DNA from: Tretioscincus oriximinensis | Taxonomy: Eukaryota > Chordata > Lepidosauria > Squamata > Gymnophthalmidae | Reading direction: 5' to 3' | Assembly (NCBI GenBank): GCA_022410635.1 | Contig: JAJVDF010000165.1 | Location: forward strand, 2,108,888 to 2,172,887 | Length of the DNA stretch: 64,000 bases | Part shown: in pieces, positions 1-11,920 of the stretch | How positions within the stretch are numbered: position 1 is the first letter of the stretch | How the letters are laid out: each line of letters begins with the position of its first letter | The notes under the pieces: model-generated | What the model was told of the DNA's origin: nothing | Database searches by the model: none | What the model saw: only the letters and a program-made list of their open reading frames with translations | Made by a program: the position numbers and the translations under genes

Positions 1-2239
1 ATGGCATTGCATCAACAAGTTAATGGCAGACCCCAATTCAGCAATATAATTCAGAATAAGACCCTGTGCATAAATGGCCATAGACCCTTGCTGTATATGT
101 TACGAACACAAGGTTCCATTGTAGTAACCCCAACATGTTTGTTCATACATTGGACCAGTATGCATTCTAGAGACCTCCTTTTGCATACTCCACCTGTGGT
201 GACATTAGATTGAGCCAGTTTTTGGAAGGGAGCCTCCCAGTATATTTGCTGGTTATGAATACTAGTTAGTGTGAAGTCATTCATAAAACATTTCTCATTT
301 TCCCCATACAATTCCAGTTTCACTAAACAAGTAAGGGATTTCATAGTTACATTCATGTGTAGTTGTCCTTTTAGGGCCTGGTCATATACNTGTTTTAAAT
401 CATCTTGAATTCTGAAGAACTGAACTAAATCAGAAAAAATGGTTTTTTTCCATTCTCAGTCAGGTACAAAAATGTCCCCCCCCCCTAGATTTTCAGTCAG
501 GTTCTTCAGGATTGAACATGGTTTAAAAGAAGATACATGATTTGTACATGATCTCTCTGATTTGGCTATGTTGTTAAGATCCTCAATGTTAGGATGCATT
601 CAGGAAACATTAAACAATTATACTCCTCCTCTCTGACTAAATCCTATATCAAAGAGCAGATCTCCAAACTGCTTGGTGACTGTGGCTGGAGGAGACAGAT
701 GTTTACTAAATTTCTTAAAGGAAAAACAGCTTTTGGAGCAATCGGCACTGTAGGAAACTTAAGCACTGCATGCACTAAATAATTGAAGCCTCATTTGGAT
801 AAAAATGATTTCTTTGATGTTAGCAGAAAGGATAAAACTAGAAACACACACTTTCCCCCTTAAGTGTTAAGATAAACACGTTCAGGCGTGCACAGCTGGT
901 CAGAATTTGTGTTCAGCCTGGCTGCCATCCAGTCATCCAGGCCATGGAATGTGGAGCCATTTTCTCACAGAAATGAACTACAAAAGCATTTAACTTTCTG
1001 TCTAGATTTTTAAAAAATGTCTATAGTTTGATACAGCCTCTCTGAACAAATTATTTTTAGACTGACACCAGATAATATCGGATGTATGAGAATTACTGAG
1101 TGAAATGGCCAAGGATTCTTACTCTTACTACTTCCTTTTTAAAGAGAATGTATCCAAATTTGAAGATTTTGGTGACACATTTGCTTTTAAACCATTTTCA
1201 GTCTTGAATCACTGGACAAAATAACAAAAAATGGTTTTCAGTCCAATTCAAAACTGTCCTTTCTGGAATTGTTTAAAGCGATGTGTGTGACAAGCCCCAA
1301 GACAGGGAAATATAGTACTATATGTTAGAAGTATCTGACAAAATAATGCCATTCCTTGTATGATTTTATTTTTACAATGTTGGTAAAATGTGACCTTTCT
1401 AGTGTTATATTTTGGAAGAGGAGTGTTACAGCATAATTTCCCCATACATATAGTTGGTAAAATAAGTACTGCAAAGTTTCATTGATGTTTGACTGGGCTC
1501 TGACACACTATTGGCTTGCACTGGCTGGTTGAGTTTTTGTTTTACATAGGTGAGTAGTTATAGTCCTTGCTTATCAAACTTTTGAATTGACATTGATGAC
1601 TGATTTAATTGATTAAAGAGTATGAGACATTCTGTACTTCTGAATAATACAAGGATATCTTTATTTAGATATAAACTAAGAAAACTTTATAAACTTTAGA
1701 AAATAAACTAAGGATATGGTCAAACATCTACTGATAAACATTTCTCAGTCTTGAAGAATGAACTCAATTCCTTTTTTTTCTGGATTAAACCATACATTGT
1801 CACCCTGAAGTCATAACAGAGAAAGCAAAAATAGTCACAATAAGCAAATACTTTTAAGATTATTTTAAAAAAACCCAGCTAAAGCAGGACATTACAATCA
1901 TTATCTATTATTTCCCATAGTCACTACAGTCCCTGAGGCTCTGCAATTGGATAATATTTGCACTCCAGGGTCTCGTCAACATTCTAAAGCCAAGGACAGG
2001 CAGCAGTTAGAAGAAACCCGGCCTAGCAGAGCAGCAGGAAAAGGAAAGGAACAACACAGGAAGAGGGAAGGAGGAACATGGATGGTGGGAGGAATAGTAT
2101 ATAGACACCCATTGTATTAAACAGGCCTTTTCCATTAGTAGTAATATAATTACTAAATGTTCAGTGTTTTTGTCAGTACTACATACTTTTGTATTATTGC
2201 TTCTGGAGGAAGTAGCATTTTGTTTTTAATTCTATTTAG

Positions 2240-2467
2240 GTGATGGACGAGGTGACATCTGCAAAGATGACTTTGACAATGACAAAGTTCCTGATATATT
2301 TGATGTCTGTCCAGAAAATGATGCCATTAGTGAAACTGATTTCAGAAAATTCCAGATGGTCCCCTTGGATCCTAAAGGAACAGCTCAGATTGATCCAAAT
2401 TGGGTTATTCGACATCGGGGCAAAGAGCTGGTACAAACTGCCAATTCTGATCCTGGCATAGCTGTTG
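2240..2467 (+). CDS. THBS2: THBS2 exon: end of type 3 repeats and start of C-terminal domain
   Basis: A 228-bp exon that starts after the acceptor tctatttag with two bases of a split Gly codon and ends GCTGTTG before gtaagt, again splitting a Gly codon. It encodes [19 protein letters not shown], the last Cys of the calcium-wire repeats (DVCPEN), then [18 protein letters not shown] and [19 protein letters not shown]. The Phe in PDIFD replaces an Asp usual at that spot in vertebrate THBS1 and THBS2; it falls at a variable position of the DxDxxPDxxDxC motif, so calcium ligands appear kept. Confidence 0.96.
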
Positions 2468-5400
2468 GTAAGTGTTAGAATCACATGAACACTGTAGTAA
2501 CTGTCTCCCTGAAATAAGAAATGCTAAATGTTGATATTCACATACAAAGCTCTAAATGGCTCGGGCACGTTCTCACATATAGACCTGCTCATACACTAAG
2601 ATCTCAAGGAGAGGACCTTCTCGTAGTTCCTCCTTTTTCAGAGATCTGGGTGGTGGGGCATGTAGGAGAGCCTTCTCTATGGTGTTCCCCACACTCTGGA
2701 ATAGCTCTAGAGACTCACCAGGCTGAGTAAAATCACACATGTTCAACCCAGTGAGCATTATTTCTTACTAGTGTTAATCAAATGGAGTGTGGCCTCATCC
2801 AGACAGGCCATGTAGTGCCATGACTAAGCAACAGTTCTATTCAAGCGTCACATAAACATACTGCCTACCAGCATGCTAGCATCAACCTGAATGAGAAAAC
2901 TGGAATAGTTTTATATAATTTTCTTTAAAAAACTTGCACCACTCAAGAGAACAGAACCTCTATTCTCCCTCCCTTCACAGGTTATGATGAGTTCAGTTCC
3001 GTTGATTTCAGTGGTACATTCTATGTCAACACAGAACGGGATGATGATTATGCTGGATTTGTCTTTGGTTACCAGTCCAGCAGTCGTTTCTATGTCCTGA
3101 TGTGGAAACAAGTCACTCAGACCTATTGGGAAGACAAGCCCACTCGAGCTTATGGCTATTCAGGGGTATCACTTAAAGTAGTGAACTCCACAACAGGTGT
3201 TGGTGAACATCTGAGAAATGCTCTTTGGCATACAGGAAACACCCCTGGACAGGTAAGTAAAGGACTCTTAGTTGTCCTCTCATTCAAAGTGATGATGATA
3301 TAGTCCATTGCACTGTTCTTGAAATGTGCTTTTGTGCAAATTTTAACATGATCTTGGATCATCAGAAAATTCTTCCAGGTTTCATTTTGCTTTATTAGCC
3401 AGGAAAACAAAACTCGGTGTGATGGAACTAAATTTGTCAAGTTTTTTCCAGCTTATATTTTTACAGCATTTTATTCATAGACATAGACATATCCCAACAA
3501 CTCTGTAGTGTAGATTAGGTTGACTAGCCCAAGGTCACCTGTGGAGATTTTATGATTGAGCATGGATGTGTGCGTTATCTGCATTGTAGACCAATTTAGA
3601 GGAAGAAACATATGTCTGCATGGAATAAAGCATTTGAACAACCTATGCTGCAAATATAATCTCTCCGCTGGGTAACAATTTGAAAAAGATCTTCAAAACT
3701 TCCTATCATGGGGGACTGAATAAGCTGCTCATGTGCAAACAGCACTGAATGTCTGATCTGACCGACTAAACACAAAGAATCTGACACCATTTGAAACAGC
3801 ACATTTCTGAATACCCAGCTAAAACATCTGGGACCAGCAACTTCAGAAACTAGTTGCAGTATGCTCTCTCATCTTGCAAATGCTCTCTCATCTTTCAAAG
3901 ATGCAGAAAATGGTTGACTTCCTGGGCCATTTTCTGAAGGAATGTGTGAAAATGCATTCACCCATAAATTGCTACAATCTGTCATTGTGTGGATCATATC
4001 TATGTTGTCCAACTTCATAACAGACATTTCTTTAGAATGAAAGGAATGGGTACCTGTCTCAGCTTCTTTTAGTATACACGTATCTCTTTGTATTCCTCTA
4101 TCACTGCCACCTCCAGCAGGTAAATGTAGAACAAGCTTCAACTTGCTTTAAACATTGAAGTATAGGTGTATTTTCAGTGAAAAGACAAGACTGATCAGAA
4201 TTGGAATTGAATATATTTCAGATAGCCTTTCAGTTTTTAAAACTTTATTTTTCTTTTTAAATAAAAGGTTCGTACTTTGTGGCATGATCCCAAGAATATC
4301 GGCTGGAAAGATTACACCGCCTACAGGTGGCATTTGATCCACAGACCTAAAACAGGATTAATAAAGTAAGAAAATTCTTTAATATATGTTATTGTTTTCC
4401 TATCTGACTGTAAATGAGGTTTTGGTTAGTGGTTTGTAAGCAAATTCCAGTACTGTCACTTCATTCATGGCAATCTTTTTGCCCTGAAAGTTTTGGGAAA
4501 GTTTCTTAGCTTTTCATCCCATCAGATGTGTTCAATTTCCTTTGCATGGTTCCAAGAACCAAAAGTATTAATAGATAATACATGAAATTCTTGCAAGCCA
4601 GTGAAAGATGAGGCAGAGCAGAAAAGTGGCAATCCCCTCTCCAATATAAGGGATGGAAAAATATTACTTCTCTCTCTTTATCTCCCTCCTCCTTCTTTCC
4701 ATCCTGTCCCTCCCTGCTCCTCCCTTTTACACACACACACACATTTACACACATACACTCTTAAACTAAAAATAATTTGGAAATCAGGAAGCCCTAAATA
4801 TTGTCTTATATGTGAACTTTACATGCAGCTGGAGCATCTGCAAGCCAGTCTTAGATGAAATATATTCAAGCACTCATCATTTAATAATTCATACAAATTT
4901 TCTAGGTACAAAACATTATTCAATTAATGGCTGTGTGATTAATGTAATGTCAGCATTCTTACTTGAATGTGATGTGCAGTGAGAATGTCAGAAGTGATAG
5001 TCTCCTTTATATTTATATAGTGCAGGAATGTTCACTTGAATGTGATCCCATTAGACCCCTTTGAGTTATAAGCACCACTATGTAGAACAGACCTCCTTCA
5101 AATATACTTCTTCTCAGCTTCATGACAAATGGATCAAATGAATTAATGGATCAAACAGAAACAACAGTCAATATTAGGCTTTATTGATTTTATATATAGC
5201 CACACATACAACATGCAAGAATGAAAACGACGAACAAAAGGCAAGAAATAATTACAGAGCACTCACAATGAAGATAATATGTAAGGCATATTTACTTGAC
5301 TAGCAAGACCAGAGGCAAGATTCCAAAACTGGAGTATCTGATNGGATTTAATGAACATTGTACTGTACAATGTTGGACTATTATTTATAATCTACATTTG

Positions 5401-8400
5401 CCCTCTGTCCCTAATGATCTCTAACAGACGATGTCTTCAGTTGTACCCAACTGGCCATTTTCCAATAGACACTGATTAAAGCACAATTTCCATGTTTTTT
5501 ATATCATGGATTTTTTTTCCTTTTTTTTAAACCAAGGTGCATGAACAATGCACCTTTTTTTAAGTAACTGATTGTCCGTATAGTTTTCTGCTTTGAACCT
5601 TATTCCAGAACAAATCTCTTCACCAAATGGCAGGCCCCTATTTGGGAATGTAATATAGCATTAGGCTCAATACAGAAAGGTCTTGGACCAGCACTTGGAA
5701 CTGATTTTAAGATACAACAATGTGTCTATCCAGTTCTTTCTAACTAAGCTATATATATCATGGCTCTGTCCACCTTCATGTACCTATTCTGTTCTTGGCA
5801 CATCTAATATTTTTAGTTGAGCCAAGAATCTTTTAACTAGCATCATTCAAAATTATTTAATTAGCATGATGTGGGAATATTTGTGTGCTCTAATATGATT
5901 CTAATTAGTTTTTTTAAAATAACCACATATTTTTCCAGGCATTGTCTGTACAACAGATGCAGACTGATGGACATTCAAGTGTCATGAATCAGACTCTGTG
6001 CATAGTTCTGTTAGTCATCCTTATACCCTTTTAGCAAGATCAAAACAAAAAAAATAATCTTGGCTAACTTTTAATTAGATTTAAGAATGACTAATAGTTT
6101 TGGAGTTAGTACTGCAAATCTGTCTTGGGATTGCCCTTGCATGTATGGCTTTGATGTTTTCATATGTTAAATGGATCTGACTTGGAAATAATTTACTATG
6201 CTCCCATGACTAGTTCAGAAAGCTGAAGATGGAGTAAGAAAAACAAAAAATTAAAAATCGCCCAGTTGGATTTGATCTATTGTCAGCTAGCACAATACAT
6301 TCTTCAATGGTCAAAATGTTTCACAGGGAAACCCACCAACAGGACATGAGTAAACAGCTTGCTCTGTTTTCAGTCTTTCAGCTGGTGTTCAGAGGCATAC
6401 AACCTCTTACTACAAGTGTAGCAACTAAGTCCAAATAATGATGTCCACAGCAAAACCATTGCGACCCCAACCTCTGCTATATGGGTCAATGTAAATTTAG
6501 GATGCAGCAGATTCTATTAGTTATGGCATGTATAGTTACACCAATAGTTCTGTTCATGTATATTTTGCACTGATGGCATAGTTTTTATGGTCAACTATTG
6601 TCGCAATGGAGAGCATGCCATGGTTGCATTATGCAAGGGTGATATTATTTTCCTATCTTGATCCCAACTGAAGCTGCTAGAAATATCATAACCATAACAT
6701 TGCTTACAGACCAAGAAAATGAAGTGGAAAAAACATTTTGAATGTTAACAAGTTTTTATTGTGTAAGAAGAGTATTAGGCTCTTTACACACATCCTTATG
6801 AGATTTTGAGGTCTCCCCTCTCCATGCTAGTGTGGATTACAAGAGGTCCCTGTTCTTCCTGAACACACAGGACAGATTGTAGATCAAACTAGGATACTCA
6901 AAATGCCATTTAAGACCTGAGAAAGGATGCTTCAGGATGCCTCTCCATCCTGAGATTAGCAATTTCTCCCAAACTGGGTTGACATGATAATGGCATGGGA
7001 CAAAGCCATCTGCATTGAAAGATGCCAGCCCCTATGCAGCTTGGAAACTTACACCAGCTGTGGAACTGGAGTGAGACGGGGGGCTCTGAATATGTTGAAG
7101 ACTGGAAACAAAAGTATCTGATTTTCAGAGATCTTGGGGGATGCATTTTTGCAGCATGGGTTCTATTGCATATCTTAAATGGATTTCCCGTGGAGGCTTC
7201 CCATCAATATAAGGCTATGGTCTGGTATATATCCTGACCTGGCTAGAGTGGATGAAGTTTGCCTTGACCCAATTTAGCTGAGATAACTAGTGTTATGTCC
7301 AAGGATGAAATGGTGGTTTATCTTCTACTGCCTAATTACCGCCTTTAAATAAGAGGGCATTCCCTACAGCATGGGCACACATTTACGCAGGTATCCACAA
7401 ACATTGAATAATTGTGCTGGTTGCATTAGATAGCATTTATGTCCTTAACTTTGCATGAGTGATCATTTGTGTGACTGCTTATTTATGCTTCTATGGACTG
7501 CATCTGATATTAGCTTATTATTTTCTTTCACAGAGTTTTAGTCTATGAAGGCAAGCAGATCATGGCAGATTCTGGACCAATCTATGACAAAACCTATGCT
7601 GGTGGACGGTTAGGGCTCTTTGTCTTTTCACAGGAGATGGTCTATTTTTCTGACCTTAAGTATGAATGCAGAGGTAAGTTAATTCAGTATTTGGTCATGA
7701 TGATGCTATAATGCTGTTTTCCTGTCATTTCAGTATTACAAGGCAATATACTATGTGTGTGTGTTTCAGGAAAGTGGGAGAGAAACTCTGTATTGAGTTC
7801 CACTTACTAAATATTGCATAAGATTTGTGCAAACTGTGCCCAGTATTCGTATGGTTCTAGGTGGCTGCAAGTTCAGCAAAACCTGTCTGAATATATCGGT
7901 GGATCTCTGTTCATGTGCCTGAACACATTGCAAGGCTTGTAATAAAAAGGGAGCTCATGGAAGAAAGCAAAGTCTTTGCACACTTCATAATCCAAGATAG
8001 GATTGGGATAAAGTTTGAAGAGGATATTATTTATTTAAATTTCTATACCGCCCTTTACCTAAAGGTCTCAGGGCAGTTAACAATAAAAAGTCAACATATT
8101 AAAAACAAAGTAACAGGGTATTCATTGACAGAATTTATTCTGTTTTGGATTTTTTTTAAAAAAAGGAAGATAAATAGTATTTGCTCAAGAAATTCATACC
8201 AAAGGTCAAAACTTCTTTTTGCTAACTAGATTTCCTCATTTCAAATTAAGGCATCATAAGGTCAACAAAACTTTAATTAAAGGGAAGGATCCAAATGTGA
8301 CTAATCATAGTTCATTAGTCTATGCTTTACTACTAATCTGTTTTATAGCAAACATTGATTGTATTAAGGTTATTTGCTTTATTTTTTGGAAAGAAATATG

Positions 8401-8499
8401 GGATAAAAGCATTTTTTTAATGTTTCCATGTTTATTTTATTNCTTTTTGAATGTGCCAGTTGTCATAACCAGTTTCATTTCTCTTTTGCAGATGTCTGA
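2240..8499 (+). CDS. THBS2: Thrombospondin-2, 3' part (last five coding exons)
   Basis: The spliced product is about 248 residues, the C-terminal fifth of a roughly 1170-residue secreted matricellular glycoprotein that binds calcium, cell-surface receptors, proteases and matrix and restrains angiogenesis. Exons are 2240-2467, 2981-3252, 4268-4365, 7534-7673 and 8492-8499, all joined by GT-AG introns with matching phases. Order: end of the last type 3 repeat ([18 protein letters not shown]), then the L-type lectin-like TSP C-terminal domain ([55 protein letters not shown]) and the ending KYECRDV. THBS2 rather than THBS1 is chosen because of family-specific stretches such as [25 protein letters not shown] and EMVYFSDL; this rests on remembered family sequences. 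An RGD lies in GDGRGDICK, and NSTTG is a predicted N-glycosylation site. Exons 5' of 2240 are outside the window. No frameshift or internal stop is seen. Confidence 0.96.
2468..2980 (+). other. THBS2 intron with a LINE fragment
   Basis: A 513-bp intron, gtaagt to cccttcacag. Most of it (about 2540-2735) is an old LINE fragment, listed separately. The rest shows no recognisable feature. Confidence 0.9.
2540..2735 (+). repeat. Degenerate L2-like LINE fragment (ORF2 C-terminus)
   Basis: In broken frames the sequence reads KALNGSGTF, then a stop, then a stretch ending close to 'PTLWNS'. This is the pattern near the C-terminus of L2/CR1-clade ORF2 proteins (KALNG.G.. followed later by AFS...P.LWN). 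Stops and frameshifts make it clearly dead. The family assignment comes from this pattern only and could be another CR1-related LINE. Confidence 0.55.
2981..3252 (+). CDS. THBS2: THBS2 exon: lectin-like domain core
   Basis: A 272-bp exon after cccttcacag, ending ACCCCTGGACAG before gtaagt. It encodes [60 protein letters not shown] and [20 protein letters not shown]. It forms strands of the TSP C-terminal beta sandwich and carries a predicted N-glycosylation sequon (NST). The intron phase at the 3' end is 0. Confidence 0.97.
3253..4267 (+). other. THBS2 intron
   Basis: A 1015-bp intron, gtaagt to a T-rich tract and AAAAG acceptor. I see no RNA gene, recognisable transposon or conserved motif in it. 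Short open frames here lack coding character. Confidence 0.88.
4268..4365 (+). CDS. THBS2: THBS2 exon: lectin-like domain
   Basis: A 98-bp exon encoding [20 protein letters not shown], then [12 protein letters not shown] and two bases of a Lys codon (AA|A). The donor is gtaaga after ATAAA. Human THBS2 has Arg where this split codon gives Lys, a conservative change. Confidence 0.96.
4366..7533 (+). other. THBS2 intron (3.2 kb)
   Basis: Runs from gtaaga to ttttctttcacag. A pyrimidine-rich tract followed by a (CA)n run lies at about 4665-4765. A single N lies at 5343. Open frames around 6910-7237 overlap on both strands and show no family resemblance. No exon-like or transposon-like stretch could be supported elsewhere. 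Confidence 0.88.
4665..4765. repeat. Pyrimidine tract and (CA)n microsatellite
   Basis: A CT-rich stretch (ctctctctttatctccctcc and onwards) passes directly into acacacacacac and imperfect CA repeats. Low-complexity intronic sequence. Confidence 0.85.
7534..7673 (+). CDS. THBS2: THBS2 exon: end of the C-terminal domain
   Basis: A 140-bp exon after ttttctttcacag. It completes the Lys codon, then encodes [40 protein letters not shown] and LKYECR plus one base of an Asp codon before gtaagt. The Cys in KYECR is the conserved last cysteine of thrombospondins. Confidence 0.97.
7674..8491 (+). other. THBS2 last intron
   Basis: Runs from gtaagt to ctcttttgcag. It contains an antisense LINE/SINE tail at about 8025-8100. 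The rest is AT-rich with nothing recognised. A single N lies at 8442. Confidence 0.9.
8025..8100 (-). repeat. Antisense L2-like LINE/SINE 3' tail
   Basis: The + strand reads tatttatttaaatttctata followed by ccgccctttacc and aaaggtctcagggc. This is the reverse complement of the tail 'gccctgagacctttgg...gggcgg...aaataaata' seen at 12508 and 55379. It is a 5'-truncated copy inserted in the last THBS2 intron. Confidence 0.7.
8492..8499 (+). CDS. THBS2: THBS2 terminal coding exon (last two residues and stop)
   Basis: After the acceptor ctcttttgcag, AT completes an Asp codon started in the previous exon; GTC and the stop TGA follow. The protein therefore ends ...YECRDV. The 3' UTR continues without a break. 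An overlapping open frame that starts at the ATG here is out of phase with the upstream exon and is not used. Confidence 0.95.
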
Positions 8500-9240
8500 T
8501 CTAAAGCTACTGCAAAACCAAAAAAGTACTGTAGATGCCATTCAACCTAGACACCTCTGTACATCTTGGTACTCCAATTTCCTCATGTTCTTTCCAGGAA
8601 TCTCTCTGATGTGTTTCTCTGGTGTTGTGTCTCCTGCCAGAAAGGCTCCATCTCCAACCATATGTGCCTTCTAAGAGTTTGGATTGATAAGGCTTAAATG
8701 TAGCCATCAAACCCACCACTGTAGCATAACTAGGTCGATTTGCAGAATGAAATGCTGGCAGATACGTTTGTTCATCTGTTTAAGATTCTTTTTAAATTTT
8801 TAAAATGACGTTTACATATAAAATGTAAAAGTGTAATAACTTTATATATTTATATATGGATATAGATATGATGGAATGTGAGGGGAGAGTTTTGTACCAT
8901 GAGTTGAAAACGCCCATTTTTTTCAGCTGTCATTCTTTGCTTAGATCAGGGCTGTGCCTTGGCAACAGAATCTAGGAAATACTTAGTGGCAAACTAAAGA
9001 AGAAAAAGAAGAAGAAAAAGCACTCTTAATCCTGTGTTCATTAAGAAGCCATGAAAAAATAAGGCAGAACTATATAGAAAGTTGATTCTACATACTTGGA
9101 AGTATTGTTCATTTCCTAACACCTTTCTAAAGAAACCAAAGACTTGAAGGTTAAAATAATACTGCAGATGCTGACAGCAAACACCAGTGAGAACAATTAA
9201 TGTTTAATCACAGTTTTTAATATCTTATGTTACAGCCCTG

Positions 9241-9246
9241 AATAAA
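9241..9246 (+). terminator. THBS2: Candidate proximal poly(A) signal
   Basis: AATAAA at 9241 and another at 9336-9341, both roughly 0.75-0.85 kb after the THBS2 stop. They could give a short 3' UTR isoform. No strong downstream GU element is obvious. Confidence 0.4.
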
Positions 9247-9770
9247 TTTCAGGTTTACTCATTTGCTTCAATCCAGCAGAAATTAATTTGGAAACAAATA
9301 GACCACAATAGAACTTTTCATAATGTGTAGATGCCAATAAACTTACTGCAATGTAGAATCAAAGAAACTACCTCAGGAGCAAAGCTAGACAGGGCTATAA
9401 CACTCCCCTTGCATGTCGTGGTGGAGAGAGGAAAGGAAAATATGGGATGTTTACTCAGTAGGTGTCAGGTCCTGTAGAACCTTCCCACTTTGGTAGCTTA
9501 TGCTACATCTTGGAGATATGCTTCCAAAGGAATTGTACAAATAGCATTCAGTGATGTACTGTAGCATCTTTTTTTCCATGCAAAAGTTCCCAAGTTCAGT
9601 ACATAGCATTTCCAAGAATTAAAATTTCGCATGAAACCCTGCAGAGAACTATTAGCTCATTGCAGACAATTTAAGTTAGACAGGTAGATCATCATATCAT
9701 ACCCAACATGAGGTAGCTTTCTATTATCCTGTTTTGTAGATAACAGGGATATGTGAATCTCAGTGCCATA

Positions 9771-9910
9771 TACAGGGTGCTTCAAAAATGTATTCACACT
9801 TTGAACTTCCATAGAAAATTTCCTGAAATTTAACTTTGTAGAACAGTAGAACAGTAAATATTTTTTTTTTTAAGTACACAGTGTGTATACATTTTTTGAA
9901 GCACCCTGTA
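9771..9910. mobile_element. Mariner-type MITE with TA target duplication
   Basis: Left end TACAGGGTGCTTCAAAAA and right end TTTTTTGAAGCACCCTGTA are inverted copies. The match extends about 27 bp (cagggtgcttcaaaaa, then tgtatwcacac), with one one-base indel and one mismatch. TA flanks both sides, as for Tc1/mariner insertion. The body is only about 136 bp with no coding capacity, so it is non-autonomous. It lies inside the inferred THBS2 3' UTR. Confidence 0.88.
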
Positions 9911-11260
9911 TTCTAGATGTAACCCTAACTAGAATTTCTCTGTAGTAAATGAGGGGAGATTGTGAAATGGAGTTCTGTTTAATCATTGGCTATCTTTAAT
10001 ACAAAGCCTTTGTTTGCTCCAGATACACACAAACTATGTGCCATATTCTGGACATTTGTGGAGTGAACATCTGGTGCTTGGCTGTTATGTGTTTAGACAT
10101 CTATTGTTCCTGTCTTGTCTTTTGTAATGTGCTGGTGAGAGGGGAAAAAACCCCCAAAATTTAGGTATCTCCTTTAGAAAAAATAGGAAACAGTAAAAAC
10201 TTAAGTTTGCACTAACAAATATTCCATGAAAAAAAAGTTTCTCATCATATGGATTACTGCTACAGAGAACATTATGACACCCTAAACTTTAATCTAGTTT
10301 CTGATAAAGTGGCAATGCTATCTTTACCAAAAATGCAAACATATTATGGCTCCAATTATACAGAGATTAATATTTATTGTTGCAATATTAATTAATTTCT
10401 CCAATAATTTATTCAAAAGAGAGCATTTGGCATGAGAAAGAAAATCAACAAAATGCCTTTAGTGCCGCAAGTAGATATGAATGCACTTGTTTAAATTGTC
10501 AAGTGATTTAAATTCTCAGATTAAATAACCATCAAAGCTTTATAATTGTAATCCTGCTACTCCAGTTGGTCACAATTTTGTATTTTTATGTGTGTCAGTT
10601 GTACATAGAAACTTACAAAGAAAATAACGCTAAAACTATGCCAACTTTTATCCTAATCTAATACAAGTTATTCACATATACAGTACTATGCATATAATTA
10701 ACATTTTTCTGGTGAAGGGATGATACTCTTTTAAGTTGAATAATGTAGCCTACCAGGTCTAATTGTCAATAATTTGTTTATTCACCAGTGAGATTAACTG
10801 AGGAAGGGAAGAGTATAATGTCCTTCACGTTGAACCCTGAATTCATTTTATTACACCAGAATGCATATGTAACATAATCACTGTGCATGCACACTTGGTT
10901 GAAATAATCTTGGACTTGTTAGATGGAAGTGTGTACAGGATCCATCCCTTGTTAGAAACATCTTTAAGGAAAAAATCATCTTTCTTTCTTTCTCTCTTTC
11001 CTTTTTTTTCAGTTGTTCATGTACAGACTTGCTTAGTATATCAGCTTAGGAATCAGACACAATATTTTCGTTCTGGTCAAAATTTCACTACCATGTTGAT
11101 AGCTCATCTCACACCCATGAATATAGTAGATTAAAATTTGTAAAATAATAACAAAACCAAGCTCAGGGCTTCCTCTTCTACCAAAATTAACGGAACAGAC
11201 TAGGTAAATAGGACTTTCATGTGTTTACATCTGAGCTATTGCTCTTATAACCAATCACTG

Positions 11261-11402
11261 GGCCTTATTCCTTATTATGTCCCAGAACAGCAGACTGCCA
11301 TCCACAAGCTGCTTCTGACACCCATGGGCCCCGCTGTAGTTTGCACTAAAATGCAGATGAAAGCTCCCTATTCCGACACAGAATCCAAAATAAGGTCCAG
11401 TA
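11261..11402. mobile_element. Decayed copy of a palindromic MITE family
   Basis: Shows the outer 'gccttattcc' and inner 'agaataaggtccag'-like arms seen more clearly at 42114-42293. The internal ends read gacacccatgggcc and gcactaaaatgcagatga. It is degenerate and recognised mainly by comparison with the other copies. Confidence 0.5.
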
Positions 11403-11897
11403 TTGAACATCAATTCAGCTGTTTTCAAACAGGTTTAGTGGGTTTTGACATTATATACTTATAAAGAACCCAGTATTTCTGCTTTATTGCACATTCTTAG
11501 TTTTGTCATATTAGAGGTGGGAGCTCACAATATTTTTAGTTTTAAAATATATAACCCCAAGTCCCAGAGATACGTTAGTGAGGTGATTTCATTCATGTTA
11601 TGATACTTATGTAACCTTCAAATAAAAAGGAGAAATCTGTGTGGGACTAAGATGTTAATATTTAGATTGTATCATATTTGCCTATACTATGTAAATTATT
11701 TATGATGATTTCCTTTTTTTTAGTGTGTGCATGTATGCATGTGTTAAAAGTACTGTGTGTGAGTGAAAAAAGACCTAAAATACTTAAGTTCTGTTGTGCC
11801 AAAATTGTAAATAACTATTTATTTGTTTGCACAGGGAAAAATTCACAATTTAATGACCCTCATTAATTTTTCATATTTTATACATTTAATAATAGAC

Positions 11898-11903
11898 AAT
11901 AAA
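11898..11903 (+). terminator. THBS2: Candidate distal poly(A) signal of THBS2
   Basis: AATAAA followed about 25 bases later by a U-rich/GU tract. This is the last good hexamer before repeat-dominated sequence starts, so it is the best candidate for the end of the longest THBS2 transcript. Confidence 0.5.
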
Positions 11904-11920
11904 CTATAAAAAGGTTTTAT

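Larger units (their letters stand above)
8500..11920 (+). other. THBS2: THBS2 3' untranslated region (extent inferred)
   Basis: An AU-rich stretch directly after the stop codon, with several ATTTA-type elements (for example tatttatttg near 11817). AATAAA occurs at 9241, 9336, 11621 and 11898. The last is followed by a U/GU-rich stretch (agtgttctttttgctt, about 11926-11941), a typical downstream element, so I place the longest end near 11920. A mariner MITE (9773-9908) and a palindromic MITE relic (11261-11402) lie inside. The real 3' end needs transcript data; shorter isoforms ending near 9260 or 9360 are equally possible. Confidence 0.6.

Noticed and set aside
1..2239. Search for a further upstream THBS2 exon encoding the type 3 repeats (Asp-rich DNDxD motifs).
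   Set aside because: No frame with the DxDxDG pattern was found; the region reads as intron, so the previous exon lies outside the window.
8219..8674. 151-codon frame spanning the last intron and terminal exon of THBS2, with MSDLKLLQ after the acceptor.
   Set aside because: The upstream exon ends with one base of a codon, which sets the frame to GAT GTC TGA. The long frame is in another phase and starts inside the intron.
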